Shown in pieces: positions 1 through 10,677 of a DNA stretch of 64,000 bases. The notes beneath the pieces are model-generated. The model saw nothing but the letters and a program-made list of their open reading frames with translations, did not search any database and was not told where the DNA came from. The DNA is from Lytechinus pictus (Eukaryota; Echinodermata; Echinoidea; Temnopleuroida; Toxopneustidae). Location of the stretch: assembly GCF_037042905.1 (NCBI RefSeq), contig NC_087258.1, positions 3,611,001-3,675,000 on the forward strand, written 5' to 3'. Each line of letters begins with the position of its first letter. Position 1 is the stretch's first letter. The position numbers were made by a program, and so were the translations under genes.

Positions 1-317
1 ACATTAATTAGACACAAAAACTAAAAGATTATTGTGCATAAACAAATAATTTATTTATAAAGAACATATTAGATGCTTCCAAAACACTAAATAGCAATAC
101 AAGAGTGGTAACATTTAAAATTTGATCCTAAAAAGTACACTGTCAAATTGAAAAGCACTGAAGCATTTTCTAACATTATTAAGACATTACAGATTTTATA
201 ATTTGCTTTTCAAATAATTGACCTTGATTGATCAATGATGTGGTAGTAGGCCAAATATCTGATCTGTATGCTTTTTTCTTGAATAAATTCATCTGGTTTG
301 ACTGCATTGACATCATA

Positions 318-484
318 AATAGAGAAGATTCATCTTGACAAAACCAATTATCAATTACTGACCTGACAGTTATGATCCAATTCTCGTCGGAACGCCCTCT
401 AGAGAAGATGGCTTTCGACCAGGATGGCCGAAACTGTCAGGTCAGTAATTGATATTGGTTTTGTCAAGATGAATCTTCTCTATT
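318..484. mobile_element. Foldback (MITE-like) element with ~53-bp arms
   Basis: The left arm at 318-371 begins AATAGAGAAGATTCATCTTG. The right arm at 432-484 is its near-perfect reverse complement, ending CAAGATGAATCTTCTCTATT. They differ by about one inserted base. The roughly 60-bp loop shows no coding sequence. Long arms around a small unique centre are typical of non-autonomous foldback DNA elements. No clear target-site duplication was found, so the superfamily is unknown. Confidence 0.75.
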
Positions 485-2469
485 GAAGATCTGTATGCCA
501 TCTACAAAGTGTCTGCATCAGATTCACATGGAATGATGGCATTTACACACGCATATGATACACCACATCTGACACCTAGATGTTATTACATGAATTGTCC
601 CCAAGAAAAGCTGCATATCATCTGCATTCCTGTTTACCCAATTTTTTTACACTGATGTACATTAATACTGAATAAGTTACAGGATAACATGGAAGTCAAT
701 TTGCTTAATTAATTTAAAACAAATTCAATTTCAGTTCATATCGAAAAAGTACGAATTAAAACATGAATTTCTTCACTTGTGTTCGCCACCAATCAAGCTG
801 TATTGCTGATCGATCCATAAACACTATGTATCGGGCTCATTTCGATGGGTTTTACACATGTACCATTTTAAAGTCATATTAATGTATTTACATTGGGTTT
901 TTGAACAGGAAGGACCTTTTGGAAAATTCCCTCTATAAAATTCTATTTGTAACTATTTCAAAGAAATACTTCTACACATTCTATGTAACTCTATTGCAAC
1001 TCGGGAGCAGTAGCTGCAAGTCCAACATCTGAAAAATGCTTTGTCAGCAAACAGCAATGTACCAAGGGTCACACCAATTCTTAAACTGAAACTTGCTATA
1101 ATTTACAATTCTATCAGTTACATCATTTTCTTTAATCAGTTAATAGTTGTCATTCTATCAGTTAAATTCAAAGTTGAAATTAATCAAATTCTAATAATGT
1201 ATCAGTTAAATTCAAACTTGCTATTTGCAGTAATATCAGTTAAATTTAAACTTGCCGTGTATTATAATTCCATCAGTAAAAGTAAAACTTGCTATTTGTA
1301 ACACTTCAATTGTAAAAAAGCAATACAACTCAATTACCACACATTACATCACTTATTCATAGATTCTAGTCATTTCACTGGCGCAATCACACCTTGTGAT
1401 CACATGGTATTTTACCCCTTGTTTGGGGTGTTTTTTGTCAATTAAAATCCTTGTTTGGGGTAAATTTGACCACTTTTGGTGAATCCTAGCTTGGGGTCAT
1501 TTTTGAAAGTATACACACGAGTGGCCACCCTCTCCTCTCACAATCACACCAAGGTTAGTACAATGATCCCAAGCTAAACATTGATAAGTATGCAGTTCAG
1601 CATATTATTTTCATTTTCATTAAATTCTAGTTTGAAGGGCCTATGTAGTTCAGTACATCCAGTGGTATAAATAACATCAACTCGCGGAACTCAAAATACG
1701 AATCACAATTTGGATATGCGCCTTGGTTATGGCATAGTATAATAAATGGCATAGTATAATGAATGAGGGCTAAGGTCTTTGAATTCTGCTACCAGAATAT
1801 TAATGTCAAGAAAACAATATCACACAGTGGTAATTATGTCAAAACTTGCTTAATGTGTCTGCTATAGATTAACTTATGTACATTAAATGTTATCTGTGCA
1901 AACATTTTGGCTTAAACCTAGTCTATAAATTTAACTGATCGAAAAACCATAATTTGCCACAAAAATGACAAGTTTGAGCTTTTTGTCACAAACCCATCTT
2001 CTAAAGCCACTAGCATTAATTTGCAGAGATACAATTTAAAACGCAGAGGTATTTAGCAGACAAAATGAAAATGTTGGCATACTTGCCACTTTGCAATTTT
2101 GTTTGTTTTGTTGCTTGCAAAATTTAAAATCAAAATGTGGTATTGGAATTTGGATACCCTTTGTACCCCCCTGTATACGAATGACTAAAATAGATTTGAA
2201 AAGGATAGGCAGTGAAATTGATACGCATTTATCTGATGTCACAAAGGAACCCTAAAGGCGCATGCGTACACACGCAAGCAATTGAAGATGCTGCTTAAGT
2301 ACGCACGTGGAGCTGCTGCCTTGAGGAATTGACGTACCTCGATACCTGAACTTGTAAAATCCATTTTAGTATTAAATTTCATACATGGCATACAGACATA
2401 TCCAAATTAGGAGACATATCAGAATTTTGAGTTCTGCTGAACTGACATTGACCATTAAATGGTTGAAAA
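485..2469. other. Sequence downstream of gene 1, no gene seen
   Basis: This AT-rich stretch follows the stop codon of the minus-strand SAMD3-like gene and may hold its 3' UTR. A CTTGTTTGGGGT motif recurs around 1,418-1,500 and looks like a decayed repeat. The segment at 1,085-1,290 repeats short units around ATCAGTTAAATTCAAA. No open frame here looks like a real exon. Confidence 0.5.
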
Positions 2470-2784
2470 TTAAGTATGAAGGACATATGTCCTTAATGAC
2501 CTCACACAGGAGGAGGTGTTCCTGTCTTTGGCATTTACCTGGTACAGAACTTTTTGAATAAACTCCCATGTAGTATAGCACGCAGATGGATACTCCAGGT
2601 CAAGTACATAAAACAACTTGAAACACACATCAACAGCCTTCAGAAGGCTGTCTTGCTTAAGGGCACGGCCCTCAACCACAGCAAAATATTGTGCTGGCGC
2701 TTTCTGTGGGCCAAGGGCCAGGACAAATGGTTGCCGCCTCTTTGACATGAGTCCATCCAAGTATTGAGGGAGGTTTGTCCCTAT
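2470..2784 (-). CDS. SAMD3-like gene, exon 8 (terminal)
   Basis: The exon follows a CTTTTTACAG acceptor, enters in phase 0 and reads to a stop at 2470. It holds the most conserved C-terminal block (residues ~308-411). A possible donor (CAG/GTAAAT) lies inside it, so a further exon could replace the last 22 residues. I prefer read-through because the tail ends with a Ser-rich helix like that of relatives. Confidence 0.7.
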   Translation of the reverse strand: MGTNLPQYLDGLMSKRRQPFVLALGPQKAPAQYFAVVEGRALKQDSLLKAVDVCFKLFYVLDLEYPSACYTTWEFIQKVLYQVNAKDRNTSSCVRSLRTYVLHT

Positions 2785-5700
2785 CTGTAAAAAGAGAAAA
2801 TAAATCTACTGATTAATTTACATTTAAAAAATAAATCTAGATATTTTCTGTCTGCGTACTTAATTCTTACTGGTAAGTGGGTTGTAGATAGATATAGCTT
2901 TAGCATGGTCCTGATGTACATTGTGTGCACACACTTTGCTGGTCGAGGAACAATATTTGACTATACTGCCTGGCGTTTGACATCATGGGTCAGTCTGTCA
3001 AATCTATATAGTGAGGGTAACTACTGTAACTTGACCATGATCATGATAGAAGTTGTCATATAAACTTAACCTTTCTTTATATCACAGTTCTAAAGATCTA
3101 TCACAGATCTAGGTGTAGAGTGAGAGTCGAGTTCTATTAGGGACCTGTCAGCTGAACTTCAATTAGCAAACATGGAAAGTTTGGGCTGCATGTGGGATGT
3201 GCTACAAATGTTGTAGTGCGACAAGCATGCAAATTCTGCAGTTAATCGAGCCATAATCAAAATGATACAGAGATGCCAGTGACTTTGGTGACATTTTCCT
3301 GAAACGCTAATAAAATTTCTTGAAAATATGAATTTTTAATCTTGTTTTGTACTGGAGATGCTGAAAAAAATTTCCTGAAGTCTGGCATCTCCGATGATAA
3401 CAATTAAAACAGATCTATGCAATACAAACTGTGTGAGCATCACATCAGCCAAACTGTTGTTGTCTTGATGAACGTGTCCCATTCTTTACATATCACTTTC
3501 AACCAAATGGAGTACTTGAGGCATTTCTTTCATTTTATGTGCAAGAAGATATACAAAAACATCCTCCAATTGGATATATCCCATCTGCATCCCACCTCTA
3601 TACCCAAACATTTCATTTAGTAGGCACTAAAATTTACTCCATACTTACCGGCTGAAAATCAATGAAGGACTCCATTGCTTCTTTCACCGTAGCCCTGGAT
3701 TTCTTTGCGTTTGACAGTTTTCCTGTAGGCAGTATCAAGGGCAGTGCTGTCAGACCTGCATCCTGTGCACTTTGATCATCTATATCTGAAAGGAAAACAA
3801 ACTTCAATTAAAATAGAGCAATTCCATGGTAAATATTTTAACACTGAATCGCATCTTTTTTACAACAGTATACAAAATTATTGAAAAGCAAAATATTACA
3901 GAAAATACCCCGGGTGGGGGTGGTGGTGGAGGGGGCACTCAATATTGAAGTTCGCACCATGTGCGATCAAAAAGACCCCCTTTTTTGGACTGCTGTCACC
4001 CAAAGACCCCCGTTTTTTCCATTTGATGACCCAATTTTTTTCTGTCACCCAAAGACCCATGAATTTTGCACTCTCTGACCCAAAAATTGCCCAAATTTTT
4101 GATTTTCAGAAAAATGCCATTTAATCACACTAAAAAAGAGCCAATTTTTTAGCTTGGTGTGTCACCGAAAAACCCAGATTTTAGACTGTCACTGAAAGAC
4201 ACCCTATTTTTTTACTTGTCACCCAAAGACCCCCTATTTTTCATTTGTCACCCAAAGACCCCCTATTTTTCATTTGAACACATCACCGAAAGACCCCTAT
4301 GTTCGAGATGTGTGATCTTACTCGTACGTCACTTTCATATTGAGTGCCCCTCCCCCCGGGGAAAATATGTACCGGCTTGCACTTGTGGACTTTGCTTTTC
4401 TCCATACTGCAGTAGTTTTTTTGCCAGTTCTTGAGTCCATTTCATGATTAATCTGTCAGACACATCCCCATGAACTGCTCTGAAATCACCATCTATCTGT
4501 GATGCAAATTAAAATGCATAAAGAAGGATTGTAAAACCTTGATTCAGTATGGTAATTTTGGGGTGGGCACATGTGTAATGTCTAATTGCAAAATGAATAT
4601 CCAGCAACCAAGGAGCTAGGCCTTGATTATGTTAATGACACCTGGCAAAAGATACATGTAGGGAAGTATATTATTATCAGTAGTACCAAATAAAAACAGG
4701 CAGAATTTGGTAGACTTTTGTTACTGGTCCTGGCAGGCAAAAAAGATCAATGAGGAATTTTATTTGGGTTTTTGAGAAGCACACCTCAAGAATTAATGCT
4801 TTACTGTACTTTTGACATAAACCAAGAAAACAAAAGTTACCCCATACCATGTTAGGGACATCAAAGAGTCCAGGCCATTGCAACTCGATGTCATGCACGG
4901 TAGATTTCTTCTCTGAGTGAATTTCTTCTTGTCTTTTCAGTGCAGTCTTCTTCATGAATTCCACCACTTTAGGGATAGGGCTATTATTATGTTGAAGCCA
5001 TTGCTTCATTTCTTCCAAGTTCTCCGGCTCCATATCTTTTTCTGAAAAAGACAAGGTGATAAAAAACAAAATCAATAGTAGGCTACCTACAGCAAACCCT
5101 AAACTACCTTTTACAAAAAGTTAAAGTCCTTCTCAAGCCTTTCGGCCCATAGAGCGGCGCCTATCTCCATTTCAATAAACCTAGGCCACATGTCTACTGG
5201 AAAGAAGAGAAACTACAGCAGGGGGTTAGTCCACTGGTAGCCATGTGTTTAACTTCCCTACTCCATTCTTCTAATGTCGAGTGCCTGACAAGAAAGCAGT
5301 AGGTACCATTTTTAAAGCCTTTGGTATGGCCCGGCTGGGGTTCAAACCCACAACCCCCCGATCATGAGGCGGACGCTCTAACCACTAGGCCACCATGCCG
5401 GTGACACCTGTTTAAGGCTCTAAAATTTGACGGCAATCAATCCTAAGATCTAGTGCACTGATGTAAGTCCCGGGGGGGGGGGGGGGGGGTCTGTCCTCAT
5501 TGAAAGGGGGGGTATCATGCTTGACCAAGAATTCACGTAAAAAGGGTGTTTTTTACAATCATGCACGTTACGTGCGTAACTTAAATAGGGTCTCAAAATC
5601 ACCAAAAATCAAGAAAAAGGGTCACTTTTTTAAACCGATGAGTTACGCATTCAGTGTCTTAAAAAAAAATTCACCTTACCTGTGTACTTAGGGCTAATTG

Positions 5701-8700
5701 CATGTTCATTTAACACTACAGTTTATCACAATGATGGAATATTCCCAAATCCCAGCCAAAAACACTTTGCATATGCCCGCAAACACTTGAATTAGCCCGA
5801 CCTCATGCACGGAAAGCAAAACATATATCACTATTTGCTTGGTTTGAAAATAGTTATTACTTGCTTTGGGGATTACTTACTTAGGGTAGCAAATTAACGA
5901 TAATCATACTTATTTAGGGTGTATATTTTTGCATTTGTAAATACTTGTTTAGGATGCTTTTGGCAAGTCCTTGGTCATGCATGATACCCCCCTTTCAATG
6001 AGGACAGACCCCCCCTGGGATGTAAGTTCCTGACCAGATGCACTGCAGGAATCAGACTAAGCTACCTGTAAAAATTTATCTAAACTAGTTATAGGTTTCT
6101 TGTAAAAGGTTGGAACATGCCTTTGATGCAAGTTGATTAAGTGTTACAAGCAACAACAAAAAAAAAAAAAACCATGCAGATGATTTTAAAGTGCGCTCTA
6201 CAAATTTAAAGCATAAACTCACAGCCTCAACACACTTTGAGAGAAATGGCATTGATCACTTTCACCCAAAAGACACTCCATTTAGCATCATCCAGGGATG
6301 CAGCTGCTATTGGGCACAGAACCCTATTCAGCCTACATCTAGAAGAACAATATTGCAACTGGGACCAGCTCTCGGAGTCCCCGAATATTATACCGGTAGC
6401 TGAGACAATAAGCAATTAGTTCCGTGGCCAAGGGAATTTCAATCAAACATACAAATCATGGCTGCGCTGGGACTTGAACACACAACCTTAAGATCTGGAG
6501 TACAATGCCCTACCGATTGAGCTAACTTGATCACAAGCAATCTGCTGAGCATCATGAGGTGAAAATTGGTAGACCAAAGACTGGTCCCTGTGGAATGTGG
6601 AACATTATAAATCATCTGATAATTCTGAAGATTGTAATTAAGTAAGCCTACCAAACCCAACTTGAACTTGAAGATGAGCCAGTAATAATTAAACATTCAA
6701 TGTTCACAAAGCATGCAACAAAACTTAAACTAGGCACATTAACATACCTTTAGATTTTAGTTCTTCAATTTTTTCCTTGGTTGATGGTTCTTTCTGGTTC
6801 TCCTCACTTGAACTTGAAGGTTCCAAAGATGTCCACCCTTGCTTTGGCATTCTCTTTCTCACATTTTTCAACCTTTCTTCGATGAAGCCCTTTGCATGTT
6901 CACCCTCTACTGCTGGTGTATACCATGCTTCCTATGTGCGAAATTTATACAAAGAAATACATGTAACAGCAATGAGTGAATATACAGCACCTACTTTACA
7001 GTACAACCTAAAAAAGTGTAACATTTAAGTGTAAAAGTTTTGTTCAATTCAGTATTTAAACACTTATGATGGTGCAAAATAGTTGACAACGCATATTGTT
7101 GTTATCGAACAACAGAAAGAATATGGCACGAGAGAAACCGAAATGCCACCAATAAGCGTTAGATGAGTCCGGTATTTTCTCTTCTGTTCAAAGTTATTGT
7201 TCATGGGGTACAATGGGACAAAAACAACTTGTTGATAACAACACAATTTTCTGCTTCAAATGATGTTCTTTTAACGTGATTAAACTTATACTTACATAAC
7301 CAGGTCCTTCAACATCTTTCAGTGCTGGAAATTGTTGAATCATGGATATTGCCATGCCCACCTTCTGTTCAGCAGATGGTCTATTATTATAAAGATCCAA
7401 GAAGAAAGGAAAAAAATAATGATCTACTACAGATACCTATAAGATAATATAAGAACAAATTTGTCTTTTATTAGTAAATAGATTTTGCACTCATTCATCT
7501 TCCAGATGCTCCCTGCATGCTGCCTTTAAACTATGCTGCATACTTTTTAGCAGCACAGCAAGGGCAATCATCTTCCAGTGATGTCACTGCACCATGACTC
7601 TCATGCATCTGAACAAGTTTGGAGATGAATATTGATTGTAACTGTCTTTTCATTTTCTATTGAAAAGTTATCTTCAGAAACCTGAAACAGTCAAAGTTTT
7701 GTAACAAAGCAAATATTTCAGTTAATTTTTATAATGAAACTTCCCCCCCCCCCAATTTTAAGAGTTGTTGAATCATATCAGGGATATGAAAATCATCAAT
7801 TTATCTTTTCTCCTTCTACCTGAAGGTTGAGAACTTATATCCATCCCTCATATATCCCCAGACAGGGCATGCATAAGCTGGCAGCAAACCTGCATTTCAC
7901 CACTTTTGTGAAAAATAGCTTTTGACTGGTCTAAGCTCCAACCCTGGTCTATTGATTTTGTTAGTTGTTTGGAAATTTTTGAGTATTTTCTTACTTGTTT
8001 CCATATTTCTCCATGAGGTGGGATACAACTATTCTCACCATTCTTCGTCTGTTAGAGGCACTCTGTGGTCCACCTTCTTCAAGTTCACCGAGAATGGACT
8101 GGCCACCAGCAGCCTTTTCCAGAATAGCACTTATGTCCTAGAATTTGGTAAAGAAAAAAACAAATATTTGAACGGTTATTTTTATTATACCAGTATTTTT
8201 TTTTCAGTTAGGCCAGAAAAAAATTATTTGTTACTTGTTAAAGTACATGGGAATTAGAATTTACTTCTTGTCAGAACTGTTTAAATTTATACCATGTGAG
8301 GCATTTTCTTGAGATTTGACAAAAATACTTTTTGTTATCAAAAGTTTTTGTTAACGAGTTGATATGTACATGTAATTATGTATAGTGCAATGAATAACGA
8401 AATACAAAATGTTTACATCAATCTGATTTTGTAGGCCTATTATTCAGCATGACTCCTATTTTGCTCAAAATATCGTGTTTTTATTATTGATTAGTATTTT
8501 TTTTATTGAAAGGCAGTCCTCTCAAAAATTTAAATGAACGTCCAATTTTGCAATTCTAAACATCCAATTCTAAAAATTTCAGGGTCCCAAATCCAATATT
8601 TGTCTATTTGTCAAAACTCTATTCATTTTCAAAATGCAATTTTTTGCGTTAATTTTCAACTGTCCAAAAATCTGACCGAACGTCCAATTTTGCGATGTAA

Positions 8701-10677
8701 GCTGTGCTTACGATTTAAAACGACGCTTGCGCGTCTTTTTTAACATTGGCGTACAAAATTGTACATGCCGGCTTAACATCAAAAAAAAATTTCAGGGTCC
8801 AAAATCCAATATTTGTCTTCATATCAGACACAAAACTCTATTCATTTTCAAAATTCAATTTTTTGCGTTAATTTTCAACTGTCCAAAAATTCAACTGAAC
8901 ATCCAATTTTGCGATGTAAGCTGTGCTTACGATTTAACTCATTCGCGACAGAGGGCCTGTCAGAGAGGATTTCAATGACCACTCTTCCCATTGGCAACTT
9001 GAGAGTCTAATCTATACTTAGTGTGGAACACAGCACTTACTTATGGGGATATATGATTTCAGAGTAATAAGACATTGGCCCTATGCAACCTGTAGGAGCT
9101 TTACATGGGATGAATGATAGACATAAATCTTAAGAAATAACATCTTTATGAAAAAATAAATTCCTGCAGTTATAAGAATACATTTTACTTGTGAGAAAAA
9201 CAATTGTTAGTACTTCCAAGTCATTTATGATGCACCACATACCTAACTGAAAATGGAATAGTCTAGACATACAGGGTTCAATAAAGTTCAATAAACTTAT
9301 CATACCATATAGGTTCATCAATTTCGGAATAGGGGTATCAACATAATGGGGAAATATGTCAAACAGAAGATACAGTGGCTAAATATCATTTTCATTGCAT
9401 TATAATAGATTCTAAATGCATGATTATTCAGTTTGTTTTTTCCTAAAACTGATATTGCTAAAATTTAGGCAACTCTTTGATTATCTTTGTAAGTAACTAA
9501 CTCTACCCTGCTTGAGAATAGACTGGCCTGTTTACCTATTTGCATATGATATGCGCGCAGTGCTTACACACTGGGTTGTGTGTATGCGTAAAGCACACAA
9601 GCACATAGAGTGATAGACATTGCATGGGACATTGTACTGTGTGTTGTAGGCACAGAGATACGATCTTACGACATACTAGAGAGGGAACTCTTTCCGCGTG
9701 TTTTTATTTCCCATAGGTTTTGTACATAGCCAACATGGCTGCCGGCGGACAATTTGAAGGATGATTTTGGAGGGTCAATGTTTTATTCATGAGAATGACG
9801 TCAAAATACGCATAATGCACTTGTATGATTGGATTAAACGCTAATGTTTTATTCATGTACTCATGCATTAAACATTTTTTTCCGTCCCACAATTCCCTAC
9901 GATATCTGTGCGAAGTGTCGTTCTTTTGGACTCTGCGAATTTGAAGTTTCTGAAACGAAATAGCTAGACTAATTATCTGTTTATAGAATTGATGTTCGAA
10001 ATCATGGTTTCTGAGTGAACTTCATTGGAGCGGAAAATCTTGGAGGGAACATCAATACTATTCTAATGACATTCCATAGGAATAAAAGTAAGTTACGCTC
10101 ATTTTCATGTTTTGATCTCACTTGCAAATTGTAATGTGTTTGCCGGGGTTCGGGGCTCATCCTGTATTACGCACTATGTAAACCTCAATTTCAATATTTC
10201 TTTTGCCTGACTTCCAAATAAGTGTGATCATTGAGTTTCTCAAAAAATACTATATCTAGGGGTCTATATAGACTATAGTTTGTCGTAGATCTAGACATTC
10301 ATCGGAATGCTTCATGTAGGTCCAAAGTAAACCTTTATTTCAGTTTTATTGTGATTAGACAATTATCAGGGGTAGATGTGGACTTGTTTCCGACCTCCTG
10401 TTTTTTAGTTACGACAAACTGTAGATTTTAGGCCTATTCAAATTTAGGTCAATGTAGGGATATGGTCAGAGCGGGATCCGGCCTTTGATATCGCCGGTGC
10501 TAGCCGGCTAGCGAGATTGTCGATGTAGTCATGGGGTATGAAAATAGCGGGGACGGACTTAGACCAAAAGCTTCGGTGTCTGTTATGTTGGTTGTTCAGC
10601 TGAACTCCGTTGGCTTCACTCACCAAATACAGAGACCGAAGTTCTAGCGCGATCTGTACAGGGGACTCAATGGCCAT
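2470..10677 (-). CDS. Uncharacterised SAMD3-like family protein, complete 8-exon model, 411 aa
   Basis: The coding exons in transcript order are 10624-10677, 7995-8137, 7296-7380, 6748-6931, 4848-5041, 4373-4496, 3649-3785 and 2470-2784. They total 1,236 nt, which is 411 codons plus a stop. Every junction has GT/AG and matching phase. The start ATG has an in-frame TAA five codons upstream. Residues ~43-65 (ending HLMEKYGN) and ~67-110 (AMISMIQQFP-like helix, then GYEAWYTP and GFIEERLKNVRKRM) match the pattern I know from the large uncharacterised animal family often labelled 'sterile alpha motif domain-containing protein 3-like'. A charged Ser/Glu/Lys linker follows (~120-160), then a WPGLFDVPNM motif (~210-220). 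The C-terminal block, with KRRQPFVLALG and CFKLFYVLDLEYPSACYTTW, ends in a predicted helix. No signal peptide, membrane segment or SAM domain is visible. Function is unknown. An extra phase-0 exon inside the 2.5-kb first intron cannot be excluded. Confidence 0.75.
3649..3785 (-). CDS. SAMD3-like gene, exon 7
   Basis: The exon is 137 nt, with acceptor TTTCAG and donor CCG/GTAAGT. It enters with the last two bases of an Asp codon and leaves in phase 0. It encodes ALPLILPTGKLS and VKEAMESFIDFQP. Confidence 0.8.
3786..3900. other. Intron flank before the transposon
   Basis: Short AT-rich intron sequence between exon 7 and the left target-site duplication of the CCCGGG element. No feature was seen. 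Confidence 0.5.
3909..4360. mobile_element. Non-autonomous DNA transposon with CCCGGG ends and 8-bp target duplication
   Basis: The left end reads CCCGGGTGGGGG and continues to GGGCACTCAATATTGAAG. The right end is the inverted match CATATTGAGTGCCCC followed by CCCCCCGGG. The flanks at 3901-3908 (GAAAATAC) and 4361-4368 (GAAAATAT) form an 8-bp target-site duplication with one mismatch. The interior is a degenerate tandem array of a GTCACCCAAAGACCCCC-like unit separated by T-runs, with at least seven copies. An 8-bp duplication is usual for hAT-like transposons, but the superfamily is inference. No transposase frame is present. The element lies in the intron between exons 6 and 7 of the SAMD3-like gene. 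Confidence 0.8.
4373..4496 (-). CDS. SAMD3-like gene, exon 6
   Basis: The exon is 124 nt, enters in phase 0 after GCATCACAG and ends GCCG/GTACAT. The last G completes an Asp codon with exon 7. It encodes a helical stretch (LIMKWTQELAKKLLQYGEKQ). The donor lies only 12 bp from the end of the CCCGGG transposon. Confidence 0.8.
4848..5041 (-). CDS. SAMD3-like gene, exon 5
   Basis: The exon is 194 nt, with acceptor TTTTTCAG and donor ATG/GTATGG. The leading AA completes a Glu codon with exon 4. It carries WLQHNNSPIPKVVEFMKKTA and the family-like WPGLFDVPNM motif. Confidence 0.82.
5106..5402 (-). mobile_element. tRNA-derived SINE
   Basis: Read on the minus strand, the head carries a good RNA polymerase III A box (TGGCCTAGTGG) and a B-box-like GGTTTGAACCC at normal tRNA spacing, but the acceptor ends do not pair as in a working tRNA. 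About 200 bp of non-tRNA body follows. It lies in the intron between exons 4 and 5 of the SAMD3-like gene. The 3' limit is approximate. Confidence 0.75.
5469..6019. mobile_element. Non-autonomous DNA transposon with exact 8-bp target duplication
   Basis: The element is bounded by ATGTAAGT on both sides (5461-5468 and 6020-6027), an exact 8-bp target-site duplication. The left end is CCCGGGG plus a long G run, then TCTGTCCTCATTGAAAGGGG and TATCATGC. The right end is the inverted match GCATGATACCCCCCTTTCAA through GAGGACAGACCCCCCCTGGG. The inverted repeats are about 40 bp. The roughly 460-bp centre contains loosely repeated AGGGT motifs and no transposase. It shares end type and duplication length with the element at 3909. 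Confidence 0.88.
6440..6545 (-). mobile_element. tRNA-like SINE fragment
   Basis: On the minus strand an A-box-like TAGCTCAATCGG and a B-box-like GTTCAAGTCCC are spaced as in tRNA. The surrounding stems are not conserved, so this is a SINE head rather than a working tRNA. Confidence 0.6.
6748..6931 (-). CDS. SAMD3-like gene, exon 4
   Basis: The exon is 184 nt, enters in phase 0 after CACATAG and has donor AAAG/GTATGT. It encodes EAWYTPAVEGEHAKGFIEER and RLKNVRKRM, the most recognisable family block, followed by a Ser/Glu/Lys-rich linker. Confidence 0.85.
7296..7380 (-). CDS. SAMD3-like gene, exon 3
   Basis: The exon is 85 nt. The acceptor is AATAATAG after a T/C-rich tract; the first A completes a Lys codon with exon 2. 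The donor is TAT/GTAAGT. It encodes PSAEQKVGMAISMIQQFPAL, a helix characteristic of the family. Confidence 0.82.
7995..8137 (-). CDS. SAMD3-like gene, exon 2
   Basis: The exon is 143 nt, enters in phase 0 after ATTCTAG and has donor AACAA/GTAAGA. It encodes DISAILEKAAGG followed by a helix ending RIVVSHLMEKYGN. Confidence 0.78.
8530..8940. repeat. Two-copy tandem duplication, period about 217 bp
   Basis: The block at ~8,578-8,720 (TTTCAGGGTCCCAAATCCAA to GCTGTGCTTACGATTTAA) recurs at ~8,791-8,936 with few changes. Each copy contains CAATTTTTTGCGTTAATTTT and TCCAATTTTGCGATGTAAGC. It sits in intron 1 of the SAMD3-like gene. The short open frames here are shadows of the repeat. Confidence 0.75.
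8941..10623. other. Intron 1 of the SAMD3-like gene, distal part
   Basis: No further exon was recognised, although a phase-0 exon pair could be missed. A perfect CRE-type palindrome TGACGTCA lies at 9,796-9,803; it may be a chance match. Confidence 0.4.
10624..10677 (-). CDS. SAMD3-like gene, exon 1 with start codon
   Basis: The ATG at 10,677 opens an 18-codon exon (MAIESPVQIALELRSLYL) that ends at TTG/GTGAGT in phase 0, as exon 2 requires. The in-frame TAA upstream limits the frame to this start. Assignment to the same gene rests on phase and position, not on homology. Confidence 0.6.

Noticed and set aside
5326-5402. A tRNA gene on the minus strand
   Set aside because: A and B boxes are good, but the acceptor arms do not pair and a long non-tRNA body follows, so it is a SINE head.
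9796-9803. CRE sites TGACGTCA at 9,796 and 21,914 as promoters
   Set aside because: An 8-bp match is expected by chance about once per strand-independent 65 kb; two is only slightly more, and neither is at a known start site.
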